DNA from: Roseovarius aestuarii
GTDB taxonomy: Bacteria; Pseudomonadota; Alphaproteobacteria; Rhodobacterales; Rhodobacteraceae
Assembly: GCF_019966515.1 (NCBI RefSeq)
Contig: NZ_JAIMIB010000007.1
Coordinates: 1 to 64,000, forward strand
Direction of reading: 5' to 3'
DNA: 64,000 nucleotides
This document shows, piece after piece, positions 16,738 to 25,974 of the stretch. Below the pieces are notes generated by a model. That model worked only from the letters and a program-made list of their open reading frames with translations, made no database searches and had not been told where the DNA came from. Position numbers and translations under genes: made by a program. Within the stretch, counting starts at the first letter, position 1, and every line of letters begins with the position of its first letter.

Positions 16738-18273
16738 ATGAAAACACTAAGAACATTAACGGCTGCCACAGCCATATTCCTGGGTGCGGTCGGCATGGCG
16801 CCGGCACAGACACTCAACTTCGCCTATGACGCCGATCCGGTGTCGCTGGACCCGCATGAGCAGCTGTCGGGTGGCACGCTGCAACTCAGCCATATGATCT
16901 TTGACCCGCTGGTGCGCTGGAACAGCGAGCATGGCTTTGACAACCGCCTGGCCGAAAGCTCCGAGCGGATCGACGAGACCACCGTGCGGTTCAAACTGCG
17001 CGACGGCGTGAAATTCCATTCCGGCAACCCGATGACCGCGGCCGATGTCGTCTGGACCATCAACCGCCTGAAGGAATCGCCTGATTTCAAAGGCATCTTC
17101 GCGTCCTGGGCCTCGGCCACTGCCGTGGATGACCTTACCGTCGAGATCAAGACAGACGGCCCCAACCCGCTGGTGCTGCACACGGCGACCTATGTCTTCC
17201 CGATGGACAGCAAGTTCTATGAGGAAGGCGGCGCGGATATCGTCAAGCACGGCGACAGCTTTGCCTCGAAAACCGTGTCGGGCACCGGCCCCTTCACCAT
17301 CACCGAGCGCGAACAGGGCGTCAAAGTCGTCTTCACCCGCAACGCCGATTACTGGGATACGGACAGCCCCGGCAACGTCCAGACCGCGATCCTGACTCCG
17401 ATCAAAGAAGCGCCAACACGTGTGGCCGCTCTGCTGGCCGGCGATGTTGACTTCATCGCGCCGGTTCCGCCCACCGATCTGGAGCGGATCGAGTCTGATC
17501 CCAACACGCAGCTGGTCACCATGAGCGGCACGCGCATCATCACGCTGCAGCTGAACCAGCAGCGGCACGAGGCGCTGGCCAACATGAAGGTCCGTCAGGC
17601 GATGGCCTATGCCATCAACAACGAAGGCATCGTTCAGAAGATCATGAAGGGCTTTGGTACTGCCGGTGAACAGATGTCGCCCAAGGGCTATATCGGTCAC
17701 AACCCCGACCTGACGCCACGTTTCGACCTGGCCAAAGCGCAGGCGCTGATGGAAGAAGCGGGCTATGCCGACGGGTTCGAGGCGACAATGATGTGCCCCA
17801 ACAACCGCTACGTCAACGACTTCAAAATCTGCGAAGCGTCGGCAGCGATGTTGGCCAAGATCGGCATCAAGATCGACCTGACCACCATGCCCAAGGCGCA
17901 ATACTGGCCCAAGTTCGATGAGCGCGCCGCCGACATCATGATGATCGGCTGGCATTCGGATACCGAGGACAGTGCCAACTTCTACGAGTTCCTGGCAATG
18001 ACCCCGAACGAGGACACCGGTCGTGGCCAGTACAACTCGGGCAACTACTCGAACGCCAAAGTGGACGAACTGACCGAGGCGTCGCTGGTCGAAACCAAGG
18101 GTGACACCCGCGCCGAGCAGCTTCAGATGGTCGAAAAGATCCTGCATGATGAAGCGGCCTTTATCCCGCTGCACTGGCAGGACCTGGCCTGGGCCGCACG
18201 TAGCGGCGTCAATATCGAGCCCGTGCTCAACGTGATGAACTTCCCCTATCTGGGCGATCTGGTCATCGAATAA
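16738..18273 (+). CDS. ABC transporter substrate-binding protein, peptide/opine family (SBP_bac_5)
   Basis: A 511-residue periplasmic binding protein. The signal peptide MKTLRTLTAATAIFLGAVG ends near PAQ-TL at residue 24. The mature chain begins with the family hallmark DADPVSLDPHEQ and continues with LRDGVKFHSGNPMTAADVVW, the signature region for dipeptide/oligopeptide/nickel binders. Ligands in this family range from peptides to glutathione, opines and heme, so the substrate is open. It opens the operon with two permeases and two ATPases and is separated from the first permease by a stable hairpin. Confidence 0.92.
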   Translation: MKTLRTLTAATAIFLGAVGMAPAQTLNFAYDADPVSLDPHEQLSGGTLQLSHMIFDPLVRWNSEHGFDNRLAESSERIDETTVRFKLRDGVKFHSGNPMTAADVVWTINRLKESPDFKGIFASWASATAVDDLTVEIKTDGPNPLVLHTATYVFPMDSKFYEEGGADIVKHGDSFASKTVSGTGPFTITEREQGVKVVFTRNADYWDTDSPGNVQTAILTPIKEAPTRVAALLAGDVDFIAPVPPTDLERIESDPNTQLVTMSGTRIITLQLNQQRHEALANMKVRQAMAYAINNEGIVQKIMKGFGTAGEQMSPKGYIGHNPDLTPRFDLAKAQALMEEAGYADGFEATMMCPNNRYVNDFKICEASAAMLAKIGIKIDLTTMPKAQYWPKFDERAADIMMIGWHSDTEDSANFYEFLAMTPNEDTGRGQYNSGNYSNAKVDELTEASLVETKGDTRAEQLQMVEKILHDEAAFIPLHWQDLAWAARSGVNIEPVLNVMNFPYLGDLVIE

Positions 18274-18281
18274 ACAAACCT

Positions 18282-18307
18282 GCGGGCCGGAGAAACCTCC
18301 GGCCCGC
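18282..18307 (+). terminator. intra-operon hairpin after the substrate-binding protein gene
   Basis: GCGGGCCGGA (18282-18291), a GAAACC loop and TCCGGCCCGC (18298-18307) form a perfect 10-bp GC-rich stem right after the stop codon. Only a weak tail (TGCCATTT) follows. Such hairpins after binding-protein genes usually stop or slow most transcripts and protect the 3' end, giving more binding protein than permease. Confidence 0.65.
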
Positions 18308-18330
18308 TGCCATTTAAGCGCCAGGTTCAT

Positions 18331-19317
18331 ATGCATATCCTAGCTTTCCTCATCCGCCGCGCCATTCAGGCCGTGATCGTGATGTTCGTGATTTCAATCA
18401 TTGGCTTCTCCATTCAGGACAATCTGGGCGATCCGCTGCGCGAACTTGTGGGTCAGTCGGTGTCCGAGGCCGAACGCCAGACCCTGCGCGACGAACTGGG
18501 TCTCAATGATCCCTTCCTTGTCCAATACGGCCGGTTCCTCGGCAACGCATTGCAGGGTGATCTGGGCACCTCCTATTTCTTCAAACGCCCCGCGCTTGAC
18601 GTGATCATGGATAAATTCCCCGCCACGTTCGAGCTGGTGCTAGGCGCCACCTTCATTTTTCTCGCACTGTCGATCCCCGGCGGCATCTACTGCGCCATCA
18701 ACCGCGAGAAATTCATCGCCAAGTTCATCATGACCGGCTCGATCATCGGCATCTCGGTGCCGGTCTTCCTGACCGCCATTTTTCTCGTCTGGATATTCGG
18801 GGTGGAACTGCAATGGCTGCCCGCCTTTGGCCGGGGCGAGACGCTGGAAATGCCCTGGGGCTGGGATACCGGCTTTCTCACCATCGACGGGCTGGCGCAC
18901 CTGATCCTGCCCTCGGTTGCGCTCAGCTCGATCATGCTGCCGCTTTTCATCCGACTGATCCGGGCCGAGATGATGGAGGCGATGGGCACTGACTACGTCC
19001 GCTTCGCCAAGGCCAAGGGCCTTTCCACCGCCCGTGTGCGTTACGTGCACGCGTTCCGCAACACGCTCTTGCCCGTCGTGACCGTGGGCGGTTTGATGAT
19101 CGGGACGCTGATCGCCTACACGATCCTGACCGAGACGGTGTTCCAGTGGCCCGGCATGGGGTTCCTCTTCCTTGAAGCGGTGAACCGCGTCGATACCCCG
19201 CTGATCATCGCCTATATCATCGTCGTCGGCCTGATCTTCGTGGTGGTCAACACGCTGGTCGATTTCATCTACACCCTCATCAATCCGATGGTGAAACTTC
19301 CGGGAGCCAAATCATGA
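18331..19317 (+). CDS. ABC transporter permease, DppB type
   Basis: A 328-residue inner-membrane permease with six predicted transmembrane helices. The N terminus IRRAIQAVIVMFVISIIGFS is the first helix; the cytoplasmic EAA loop that docks the ATPase reads MGTDYVRFAKAKGLSTARV. It belongs to the DppB/OppB family and pairs with the next gene, whose start overlaps its stop by four bases. It forms the channel of the importer with the SBP_bac_5 protein. Confidence 0.93.
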   Translation: MHILAFLIRRAIQAVIVMFVISIIGFSIQDNLGDPLRELVGQSVSEAERQTLRDELGLNDPFLVQYGRFLGNALQGDLGTSYFFKRPALDVIMDKFPATFELVLGATFIFLALSIPGGIYCAINREKFIAKFIMTGSIIGISVPVFLTAIFLVWIFGVELQWLPAFGRGETLEMPWGWDTGFLTIDGLAHLILPSVALSSIMLPLFIRLIRAEMMEAMGTDYVRFAKAKGLSTARVRYVHAFRNTLLPVVTVGGLMIGTLIAYTILTETVFQWPGMGFLFLEAVNRVDTPLIIAYIIVVGLIFVVVNTLVDFIYTLINPMVKLPGAKS

Positions 19318-20222
19318 TCACATGGCAAGGCTTCCTCAAACGGTTTTTCGGCGATCCGGTCGCCATCGGCGCCGGTATCGTGCTTCTGGTCCTCGTGCTG
19401 ATGGCCGTTCTCGCGCCACTGATTGCGCCACAAAACCCCTATGACCTGCTGCAGCTCGACATCATGGACAGTGAAATGCCCCCCAGCTGGAAACCGGGCG
19501 GCGATGAGCGCTTCCTTCTGGGAACGGACGCGCAGGGGCGCGGCGTGCTTTCAACCATCATGTACGGCACCGGCATCTCGCTGATCATCGGCATCGGCGC
19601 CGTCGTGGTCCAGGCGGTTCTGGGCATCACGCTGGGCCTGATCGCGGGCTATAAAGGCGGCTGGATCGACAGCTTCCTGATGCGCCTCGCCGATATCCAG
19701 ATGTCGCTCTCGACCCTGATGATCGCAATCATAGTGCTGGCGCTGTTTCAGGCCGCGTTCGACGCCAATATCTATGCCGATTACGCGATCTTCATGCTGA
19801 TCATCATTATCGGCGTCGCTGAATGGCCGAAATTCGCTCGTACCGTGCGGTCGTCGGTGCTGGGGGAAAAGAACAAGGAATATGTCGATGCCGCCCGTGT
19901 CATCGGCCTGCCCGCCCGCAAAGTGATGTGGGGCCATATCCTGCCCAACACGCTCACACCCGTGCTGGTCATCTCGACCATTCAGGTGGCCGAGGCGATC
20001 ATGACCGAAGCGGCACTCAGCTTCCTCGGCCTCGGCATGCCGGTCGACCGCCCGTCGCTCGGCTCGCTCATTCGCTCAGGCTTCGAATTCGTCTTTTCGG
20101 GCCAGTACTGGATCACCTTCTACCCGGCGCTGGTGCTGATCGCGCTGGTACTTGCACTGAACCTGCTGGGCGACTGGCTGCGCGACGTGCTCAATCCGAA
20201 ACTGCGGCGGGGAGAAGACTGA
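19314..20222 (+). CDS. ABC transporter permease, DppC type
   Basis: A 302-residue permease of the DppC/OppC family, partner of the preceding gene. The first helix AIGAGIVLLVLVLMAVLAPL is followed by FLLGTDAQGRGVLSTIMYG, the DppC hallmark, and an EAA loop YVDAARVIGLPARKVMWGHI. The start overlaps the upstream stop (ATGA), and its own TGA shares one base with the ATG of the first ATPase gene, so the genes are translationally coupled. Confidence 0.93.
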   Translation: MITWQGFLKRFFGDPVAIGAGIVLLVLVLMAVLAPLIAPQNPYDLLQLDIMDSEMPPSWKPGGDERFLLGTDAQGRGVLSTIMYGTGISLIIGIGAVVVQAVLGITLGLIAGYKGGWIDSFLMRLADIQMSLSTLMIAIIVLALFQAAFDANIYADYAIFMLIIIIGVAEWPKFARTVRSSVLGEKNKEYVDAARVIGLPARKVMWGHILPNTLTPVLVISTIQVAEAIMTEAALSFLGLGMPVDRPSLGSLIRSGFEFVFSGQYWITFYPALVLIALVLALNLLGDWLRDVLNPKLRRGED

Positions 20223-21217
20223 TGGCCATGCTCGAAGTCAAAGATCTGCACGTCGCCTTCCCACGCGGAAAACATGACGAGGTCGAGGCCCTGCGCGGCG
20301 TCTCCCTGACGCTGGAAAAGGGCGAACGCCTGGGCGTCGTGGGCGAATCCGGTGCCGGTAAATCCATGCTCGCCTTCGCCATCCTCAACCTGATCGCCGA
20401 ACCTGGTCGGGTCAGCCACGGCACGGTCAAGTTCAACGGGGAAAACCTGCTGGACCTCAAAGAACGCCAGATCCGCGACATCCGCGGCAACCGCATCTCG
20501 ATGATCTTTCAGGACCCGATGGTGACCCTCAACCCGGTGCTCTCCATCGGCGTGCAGATGATGGAAACGCTGCGTGCCCACCGCAAGATCAGCGACAAGG
20601 AAGCCCGCGCGCTCTGTATCGCCAAACTGAAAGAGGTGGCGATCCCATCCGCTGAATCCCGCCTCGATGCCTATCCACACGAACTTTCCGGCGGCTTGCG
20701 CCAACGTGTCGTCATCGCCATCGCGCTCCTGACCGATCCCGAGATCATCATCGCCGACGAGCCCACCACCGCGCTCGACGTGACCATTCAGGCCGAAATC
20801 ATGGCACTGATCCTCAAGCTCTGCCGCGAAAAAGACGTGGCGCTGATCCTCATCACCCACGACCTTGGCGTCGTGGCCGAGGTGACGGAAAAGCTGATGA
20901 TCATGTATGCGGGCAAATGTGTCGAAACCGGCCCTACCCGCCAGATCATCGACACCCCTAGACACCCCTATGCCAGCGGGCTGCTAAAGGCCCTGCCCCA
21001 GCATGCGGGCCGGGGTACCCGGCTCTACCAGATCCCCGGCTCGATGCCACCGATCACCAACCTGCCCAAGGGCTGCACCTATCATCCGCGCTGCGATTTC
21101 GCGACCCAGCGGTGCCACGGCGGCGAGCCGGATCTTGTTAATGGTGTCGCTTGCTACAACCCGCTGACATCCGACTCCGCGAACCGAACCGAGACAAAGA
21201 CCGAGGCCGAGACATGA
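20222..21217 (+). CDS. ABC transporter ATP-binding protein, DppD type
   Basis: A 331-residue ATPase of the oligopeptide importer. Walker A is GESGAGKS (41-48), the signature is [12 protein letters not shown], and Walker B is IIIADEPT. The C-terminal extension holds [15 protein letters not shown], the cysteine-containing segment (oligo_HPY) that in this family can carry an iron-sulfur cluster. The start ATG 20222 is fixed by the TGATG overlap with the permease gene. It pairs with the DppF-type subunit that follows. Confidence 0.92.
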   Translation: MAMLEVKDLHVAFPRGKHDEVEALRGVSLTLEKGERLGVVGESGAGKSMLAFAILNLIAEPGRVSHGTVKFNGENLLDLKERQIRDIRGNRISMIFQDPMVTLNPVLSIGVQMMETLRAHRKISDKEARALCIAKLKEVAIPSAESRLDAYPHELSGGLRQRVVIAIALLTDPEIIIADEPTTALDVTIQAEIMALILKLCREKDVALILITHDLGVVAEVTEKLMIMYAGKCVETGPTRQIIDTPRHPYASGLLKALPQHAGRGTRLYQIPGSMPPITNLPKGCTYHPRCDFATQRCHGGEPDLVNGVACYNPLTSDSANRTETKTEAET

Positions 21218-22200
21218 GCACCCCCAGTGTAAATTCCGGGCCGATTGTCGAAACCAAAGGGGTCGAGGTCCGCTTCCCCCTGCCGACGCATTTCCTTTCC
21301 CGTGAAAAGCCGGTGCTGCACGCGCTCAACACCGTCAATGTCTCGATCATGCCGGGCGAAAGCTTCTGCGTGGTGGGTGAAAGCGGCTGCGGCAAGACTA
21401 CCCTTGGCCGCTCCATACTGGGGCTGAACTCCCCCACCGCGGGCGAAATCTACTTCCGCGGCCAGCGCATCGACCAGATGGACGAGGCGACGCGCAAACC
21501 GGTGCGCCGCGACATGCAGATGGTGTTCCAGAACCCCTATGCCTCGCTCAACCCGCGCCGCAACGTGTTCGAAACCCTGGCCGAGCCGGTGCGCCATCTG
21601 ATGCCCGAGCTCTCCGCCAACGAAGCCCGCACCCGCGTCGAACAGGTGTTGTCCGAGACCGGCTGCGATCCAAGCTGGCAGCGCCGCCTGCCCCACGAGT
21701 TTTCCGGCGGCCAGCGTCAGCGCATCGCCATCGCCCGCGCGCTGGTGACAAACCCCGCCTTCGTGGTCGCGGATGAACCGATCTCGGCGCTGGATGTTTC
21801 GATTCAGGCGCAGATTCTCAACCTGCTCACCGAATTGCAGCAGGAACGCGGGCTGACCTATCTCTTCATCACCCACGATCTCAGCGTGGTGCAGCATTTC
21901 GGCACCCGGGTCGCGGTGATGTATCTGGGTCAGGTAATGGAACTGGCCTCGGCCGAAACCATCTTCGCCGAACCCAAGCACCCCTACACCCAACTTCTGC
22001 TCGAAGCGATCCCCAAGCTTGAGGGTGGATCGTTCGACAAGCCGCGCCAACCCGGTGAGTTGCCCGATCCGGTGAACCTGCCCAAGGGCTGCCCCTTCGC
22101 CGCCCGCTGCCACATGGCGCAGGATCGCTGCCGCCAGGAACGTCCGCAGCTACGCGGGCTGCCCAACGGCACCGAGGTCGCCTGTCATTTCGCCGAATAG
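21214..22200 (+). CDS. ABC transporter ATP-binding protein, DppF type
   Basis: A 328-residue ATPase, second nucleotide-binding subunit of the importer. Walker A GESGCGKT is at 55-62, with signature FSGGQRQRIAIARAL, Walker B VVADEPIS and C-terminal CPFAARCHMAQDRC. The start ATG 21214 overlaps the preceding stop by four bases (ATGA). It ends the five-gene operon; modC converges from the other side after a short repeat-rich gap. Confidence 0.92.
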   Translation: MSTPSVNSGPIVETKGVEVRFPLPTHFLSREKPVLHALNTVNVSIMPGESFCVVGESGCGKTTLGRSILGLNSPTAGEIYFRGQRIDQMDEATRKPVRRDMQMVFQNPYASLNPRRNVFETLAEPVRHLMPELSANEARTRVEQVLSETGCDPSWQRRLPHEFSGGQRQRIAIARALVTNPAFVVADEPISALDVSIQAQILNLLTELQQERGLTYLFITHDLSVVQHFGTRVAVMYLGQVMELASAETIFAEPKHPYTQLLLEAIPKLEGGSFDKPRQPGELPDPVNLPKGCPFAARCHMAQDRCRQERPQLRGLPNGTEVACHFAE

Positions 22201-22231
22201 CACTGGCTGGTTCTGCACCCGATCGCCAAAG

Positions 22232-22280
22232 CGTACGACCGGTACGGAATAGGCGTACGGAACGTACGGCCCGTACAGTT
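22232..22280. repeat. cluster of CGTACGG units, possible bidirectional terminator
   Basis: Five GTAC cores occur at 22233, 22242, 22255, 22264 and 22273, spaced 9, 13, 9 and 9 bases, mostly as CGTACGG. GTACGG (22255-22260) can pair with CCGTAC (22271-22276), and AGTTTC follows. The block lies between convergent genes (dppF-type and modC), where a terminator is expected. Confidence 0.45.
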
Positions 22281-22294
22281 TCAAACCGCGCCGC

Positions 22295-23371
22295 TCAGCG
22301 TCCGATACTACCCTTGGGAACCGCTGTGGCCTTGAGAATGGCAAAACAACGGGTGCCGGGTTCCAGCCCCATCTCCCGCGCCGCCTGCGCCGTGATCCGG
22401 GCCAGCAGCCGGTCCTCTCCCGCCCTCAGCGATACCGCCGCCCCGGGGCCGTCTCCGATCCGCAGCGCCTCTACCGTGACCGCCAGAATGTTGCGCGACG
22501 AAAGCCCCTCCGGCCGCCGCGAAGATAGTAGAATGTCCTGAGATAACACCCTGATTCTTATATTAGAACCTTCATCCGCCGTGACCCCGGGCAACACCAG
22601 TTCCCCGCCGCTGATCGCCAGACGGCTTAGCCCGTCAGGCCCATGTTCTAGCACCTTCGCCCGCAGGATAGACCCGGCCTCGCGAACGCCGACAAACGGT
22701 ATCGCCGCGGGGTCGCTCAGCACTTCTTCGGCGGATCCGTGACAGACAACCTTGCCGCCCTGCAGAATCACCAGATCATCCGCCAGCCGTGCCACCTCGG
22801 CGACCGAGTGACTGACATAGAGGATGGGTATATCGCTTTGATCCCTGAGCCCTTCCAGGTAGGGTAAAATCTCTTCCTTGCGCGGCTCGTCCAATGCAGC
22901 AAGTGGTTCATCCATAACCAAAATCTGCGGATCCGACATCAACGCGCGCGCCATTGCCACTCGCTGTTTTTCGCCCCCTGACAACGTCCCGGGCCGCCGA
23001 TGCAGCAAGGTGCCCAGTCCGAGTAAATCGATCACCTCAGCAGGATTTCCAGCCTCTTTGGCAAAACGCATCCCAAAGCGAAGGTTGCCCTCGACCGTCA
23101 GATGCGGAAACAGGCGCCCGTCCTGAAACACATAGCCGACCCGACGCTTATGAGGCGGCACAAAAATGTCCTTAGCCGTATCAAGAAGCGCTCGCTCTCG
23201 CAGGTGCACATGACCATAAAACGGTCGAAGAAGTCCGGATATACTATTGGCAACACTCGTTTTTCCAGATCCTGAAGGCCCAAGAAGCGCCGTCACGCCC
23301 GGGCTGGCATCGAACGCCACATCCAGCAAGAAATCGCCCAGGCGGTGCGTGATGTTGACCGACAGGCTCAT
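22295..23371 (-). CDS. modC: molybdate ABC transporter ATP-binding protein
   Basis: A 358-residue ATPase that powers molybdate import. Walker A is GPSGSGKT (31-38), the signature LSGGEKQRVAMARAL, and Walker B ILVMDEPLAALD. The C-terminal region from about 290 is the TOBE/Mop domain that binds oxyanion and marks ModC. The start ATG 23371 overlaps the modB stop by four bases; longer in-frame starts reach into modB. It is the last gene of modABC on this strand. Confidence 0.93.
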   Translation of the reverse strand: MSLSVNITHRLGDFLLDVAFDASPGVTALLGPSGSGKTSVANSISGLLRPFYGHVHLRERALLDTAKDIFVPPHKRRVGYVFQDGRLFPHLTVEGNLRFGMRFAKEAGNPAEVIDLLGLGTLLHRRPGTLSGGEKQRVAMARALMSDPQILVMDEPLAALDEPRKEEILPYLEGLRDQSDIPILYVSHSVAEVARLADDLVILQGGKVVCHGSAEEVLSDPAAIPFVGVREAGSILRAKVLEHGPDGLSRLAISGGELVLPGVTADEGSNIRIRVLSQDILLSSRRPEGLSSRNILAVTVEALRIGDGPGAAVSLRAGEDRLLARITAQAAREMGLEPGTRCFAILKATAVPKGSIGR

Positions 23372-24057
23372 CCCCGGCCAATCCTTTGAGCGATCCGCCG
23401 CGACAACCATTCCGAAATCAGCACCGCACCTAAAGCCACTGCCAGCGACAGCGCCACCAGCCTGAGTGCGCTACCTTCGCCACCCGGTACCTGTAGAAAG
23501 GCGTAAATGGCAGAGGGCAGCGTCTGAGTCTGGCCGGGAATGTTGGCGACAAAGGTAATTGTTGCGCCAAATTCCCCCATCGCCTTGGCAAAGCCCAGCA
23601 CCGCCCCGGCCAGGATGCCCGGCGCGATAAGGGGTAGTGTCACAAGGATAAATCCCGCAGCTCGGCCTGCACCGAGTGTCGAGGCCGCCTGCTCCAATCG
23701 CGGGTCGACCGCTTCAATCGCCAGTCGGATTGCGCGCACCATCAGCGGGAACCCCATAATCGCCGCCGCCAGCGCCGCTCCGGTCCAGCGGAAGGCCAAA
23801 ACAACGCCGAACTGCTCCAGAAATCCGCCCACCGCCCCGTTACGGCCGAAGGTCAGCAACAGCAGATATCCGGTTACCACGGGCGGCAGGACAAGCGGCA
23901 GATGCACCAGCGCGCTTATCAATGACTTGCCCCAGAAGTCACGGCGCGCAAGCAGCCAGGCAATCGCCAACGCCAGGGGTAGGCTCAACAAGGTGGCGAC
24001 AACCGAAACCTTCAGCGACAGGGCCAGCGCTGCCCATTCTTCTGGCTGGAGCCGCAT
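23368..24057 (-). CDS. modB: molybdate ABC transporter permease
   Basis: A 229-residue inner-membrane permease with five to six transmembrane helices. It starts with EEWAALALSLKVSVVATLLS and contains the ModB-typical segments PLVLPPVVTGYLLL and, in the ATPase-docking loop, AASTLGAGRAAGFILVTLPL. It overlaps modA by one base at its start and modC by four bases at its end, consistent with a modABC operon. Confidence 0.93.
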   Translation of the reverse strand: MRLQPEEWAALALSLKVSVVATLLSLPLALAIAWLLARRDFWGKSLISALVHLPLVLPPVVTGYLLLLTFGRNGAVGGFLEQFGVVLAFRWTGAALAAAIMGFPLMVRAIRLAIEAVDPRLEQAASTLGAGRAAGFILVTLPLIAPGILAGAVLGFAKAMGEFGATITFVANIPGQTQTLPSAIYAFLQVPGGEGSALRLVALSLAVALGAVLISEWLSRRIAQRIGRG

Positions 24058-24818
24058 TACCGGTTCTCCGCAAGGGGCACGAAACCATGCGCTCTAAAGA
24101 TTTCAGAGGCATCTTGTGATTGAATAAATTTCATTAATTCAGATGCTTCTGGTTTTTCTTTAACCCCAATACGCGCGACCGGATAGATGATCGGATCATG
24201 CTGATCGCCGGGTATCTGGTATAAGATCACGACGTCAGGTTCCGCAGCAGCGTCGGTTTCATAAACAAGGCCAAGCGGTGTCTCGCCGCGTGCAACAAGA
24301 GCAAGCGCTGCGCGCACATTTTCGGTTTCGGCAATATGCGGCTCGAGCACGCGCCAAAGTTCCTCGTTTTCAAGCCATTGACGGCCATAAATGCCCGCCG
24401 GAACACCCGCGCGATGCCCCATTGCCAACCGCCCTCCTTCAAGCCGTTCCAGTAGGTTTTCTGCTGTGACTTGCGACAAGCTAGCTGCCCCGGCAGGCGC
24501 AATAAGAACAAGGCGATTCCCAAGTAAATTCAGCCTGTTATGAACGGCATCTGAACTACTAATTTCAAGCCAGTCCATCCACGCCGCACTGGCCAGGATC
24601 ACGATGTCGGCGGGCGCCCCCTGCACCACTTGTCGCGCGATCTGTCCGCTTCCTCCGTAAGACACAACGACCTCGCCGCCATATGCCGCCACCACATCCT
24701 CGAGTGCGTCCCTGAGCGATGCCGCAGCGAAAACGGTCACATCCGGCCCGGCCAACACCGGCAAGGGTTGGCACAGCAAGGTGCAAATCATTGCCAGAAC
24801 GCGGAAAATATCCTTCAT
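24057..24818 (-). CDS. modA: molybdate-binding protein
   Basis: A 253-residue periplasmic binding protein. After a signal peptide (cleaved near VLA-GPD, about residue 23), the mature chain starts with VTVFAAASLRDAL, the ModA hallmark, followed by YGGSGQIARQVVQGAPADIV with the oxyanion-binding Ser/Ala residues. The GVPAGIYGRQWLE and GLVYETDAAA segments complete the site. It is first in modABC. The 175-base upstream region is AT-rich at the far end; I see no clear ModE box. Confidence 0.93.
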   Translation of the reverse strand: MKDIFRVLAMICTLLCQPLPVLAGPDVTVFAAASLRDALEDVVAAYGGEVVVSYGGSGQIARQVVQGAPADIVILASAAWMDWLEISSSDAVHNRLNLLGNRLVLIAPAGAASLSQVTAENLLERLEGGRLAMGHRAGVPAGIYGRQWLENEELWRVLEPHIAETENVRAALALVARGETPLGLVYETDAAAEPDVVILYQIPGDQHDPIIYPVARIGVKEKPEASELMKFIQSQDASEIFRAHGFVPLAENR

Positions 24819-24993
24819 TCGGCGGATTATTTCAGTGCGTCAGGACCAGCGCAAGACAGCAGATGTGGTGTAAATTCTCAACAATGCCGCTAGATATCGC
24901 AGCGATAAACACAACAAATGTGTAAAAATTTGTTAAATATCAATAAAGTTGCCATATTGAGAGCTGAAACGCGCAACCAGCGAAGCGACTTCC

Positions 24994-25464
24994 GTGATGC
25001 TGCATAAATCGAAACAGGAACCGATCAACCTTCAGTCTGCGTCAAAATCGGACGTCAGAACACAGTTTGCGGCACTTTGTTTCCGCGAGAAGGACGGCAA
25101 GACACAGCTGTTGCTGATCACATCGCGCGGCTCGGGGCGGTGGATCATCCCACGCGGCTGGCCGATGGATAACAAAACACCCTGTGAGGCCGCACTGATC
25201 GAAGCCTGGGAAGAAGCAGGCGTCAGGGGCAAGGCCTATGGGACCTCGCTTGGTTTATACTCCTACACCCGCGATATTGGCGAGGAAACTCGGGTGCCCT
25301 GCGTGGCCATGATTTATCCGGTCAAAGTGAAATCTCTGGCAAGGGATTTCCCCGAAGCAGGGCAGCGCAAACGCAAGTGGTTAAGCCCAAAGAAGGCCGC
25401 CGAAAGTGTGAACGAATCCGAACTAGCCCATATTCTGAAAGCGTTTGATGCAAAAAACCTTTGA
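24994..25464 (+). CDS. Nudix hydrolase (diphosphoinositol-polyphosphate/diadenosine type)
   Basis: A 156-residue hydrolase of nucleoside diphosphates linked to another moiety. The Nudix box spans residues 55-77 (GWPMDNKTPCEAALIEAWEE and AGV); the canonical REUXEE reads IEAWEE, a form frequent in the DIPP-like group of alphaproteobacteria. The catalytic glutamates are kept. The N terminus FAALCFREKDGKTQLLLITS is the usual first strand. The substrate is not determined; ApnA and inositol pyrophosphates are family options. It precedes a DUF1178 gene. Confidence 0.88.
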   Translation: MMLHKSKQEPINLQSASKSDVRTQFAALCFREKDGKTQLLLITSRGSGRWIIPRGWPMDNKTPCEAALIEAWEEAGVRGKAYGTSLGLYSYTRDIGEETRVPCVAMIYPVKVKSLARDFPEAGQRKRKWLSPKKAAESVNESELAHILKAFDAKNL

Positions 25465-25539
25465 ACGAACGCTTGCAAAATAGGTGTAAAATGTCGATTT
25501 CAGTGTAGCTGAGGTTCAGAGGATCAGAAACGGCGCAAA

Positions 25540-25953
25540 ATGATACAATTCGCCCTGAAATGTAAAGATGACCACCGGTTCGAAAGCTGGTTCAAATCAT
25601 CTGAAGCGTTCGACAAGCTGCATGCGGCTGGCATGGTCAATTGCATTATCTGCGGCTCGACTCAGGTGGAAAAGGCGCTGATGGCGCCCAAGGTGCAGGG
25701 CCGCCGATCGAAAGTTGCTGCTCAACCGCCCGAAGTGACCCAACAGGCGCTGGCAGAGCTGAAAAAGCAGGTCGAGCAGAATTCGGAATATGTGGGTATG
25801 AACTTTAGCCAAGAGGCGCGCGACATTCATGACGGCACGGCACCCGCGCGCTCGATCTATGGCGAGGCCAAACCCGATGAGGCCCGGAAACTGATTGAGG
25901 ATGGTGTGCCGGTGACGCCGCTTCCTTTTGTCACCGGACGTAAATCCAACTGA
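25540..25953 (+). CDS. DUF1178 family protein
   Basis: A 137-residue cytoplasmic protein of unknown function, typical of alphaproteobacteria. The start MIQFALKCKDDHRFESWFKS with Cys8, and NCIICGSTQVEKALMAP with CxxC, suggest a zinc-ribbon-like N terminus. The C-terminal GEAKPDEARKLIEDGVPV with a PLPF end is the conserved DUF1178 tail. It is followed 21 bases later by an SDR gene that is frameshifted. Confidence 0.9.
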   Translation: MIQFALKCKDDHRFESWFKSSEAFDKLHAAGMVNCIICGSTQVEKALMAPKVQGRRSKVAAQPPEVTQQALAELKKQVEQNSEYVGMNFSQEARDIHDGTAPARSIYGEAKPDEARKLIEDGVPVTPLPFVTGRKSN

Positions 25954-25974
25954 TCCTAGCAAGGGAATTTTCAC

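Noticed and set aside
16756..18336. A 526-codon open frame antisense to the oligopeptide-binding protein gene
   Set aside because: It mirrors a well-recognised SBP_bac_5 gene; its sequence is His/Arg/Gly-rich without any family motif, as expected for the antisense of a GC-rich gene.
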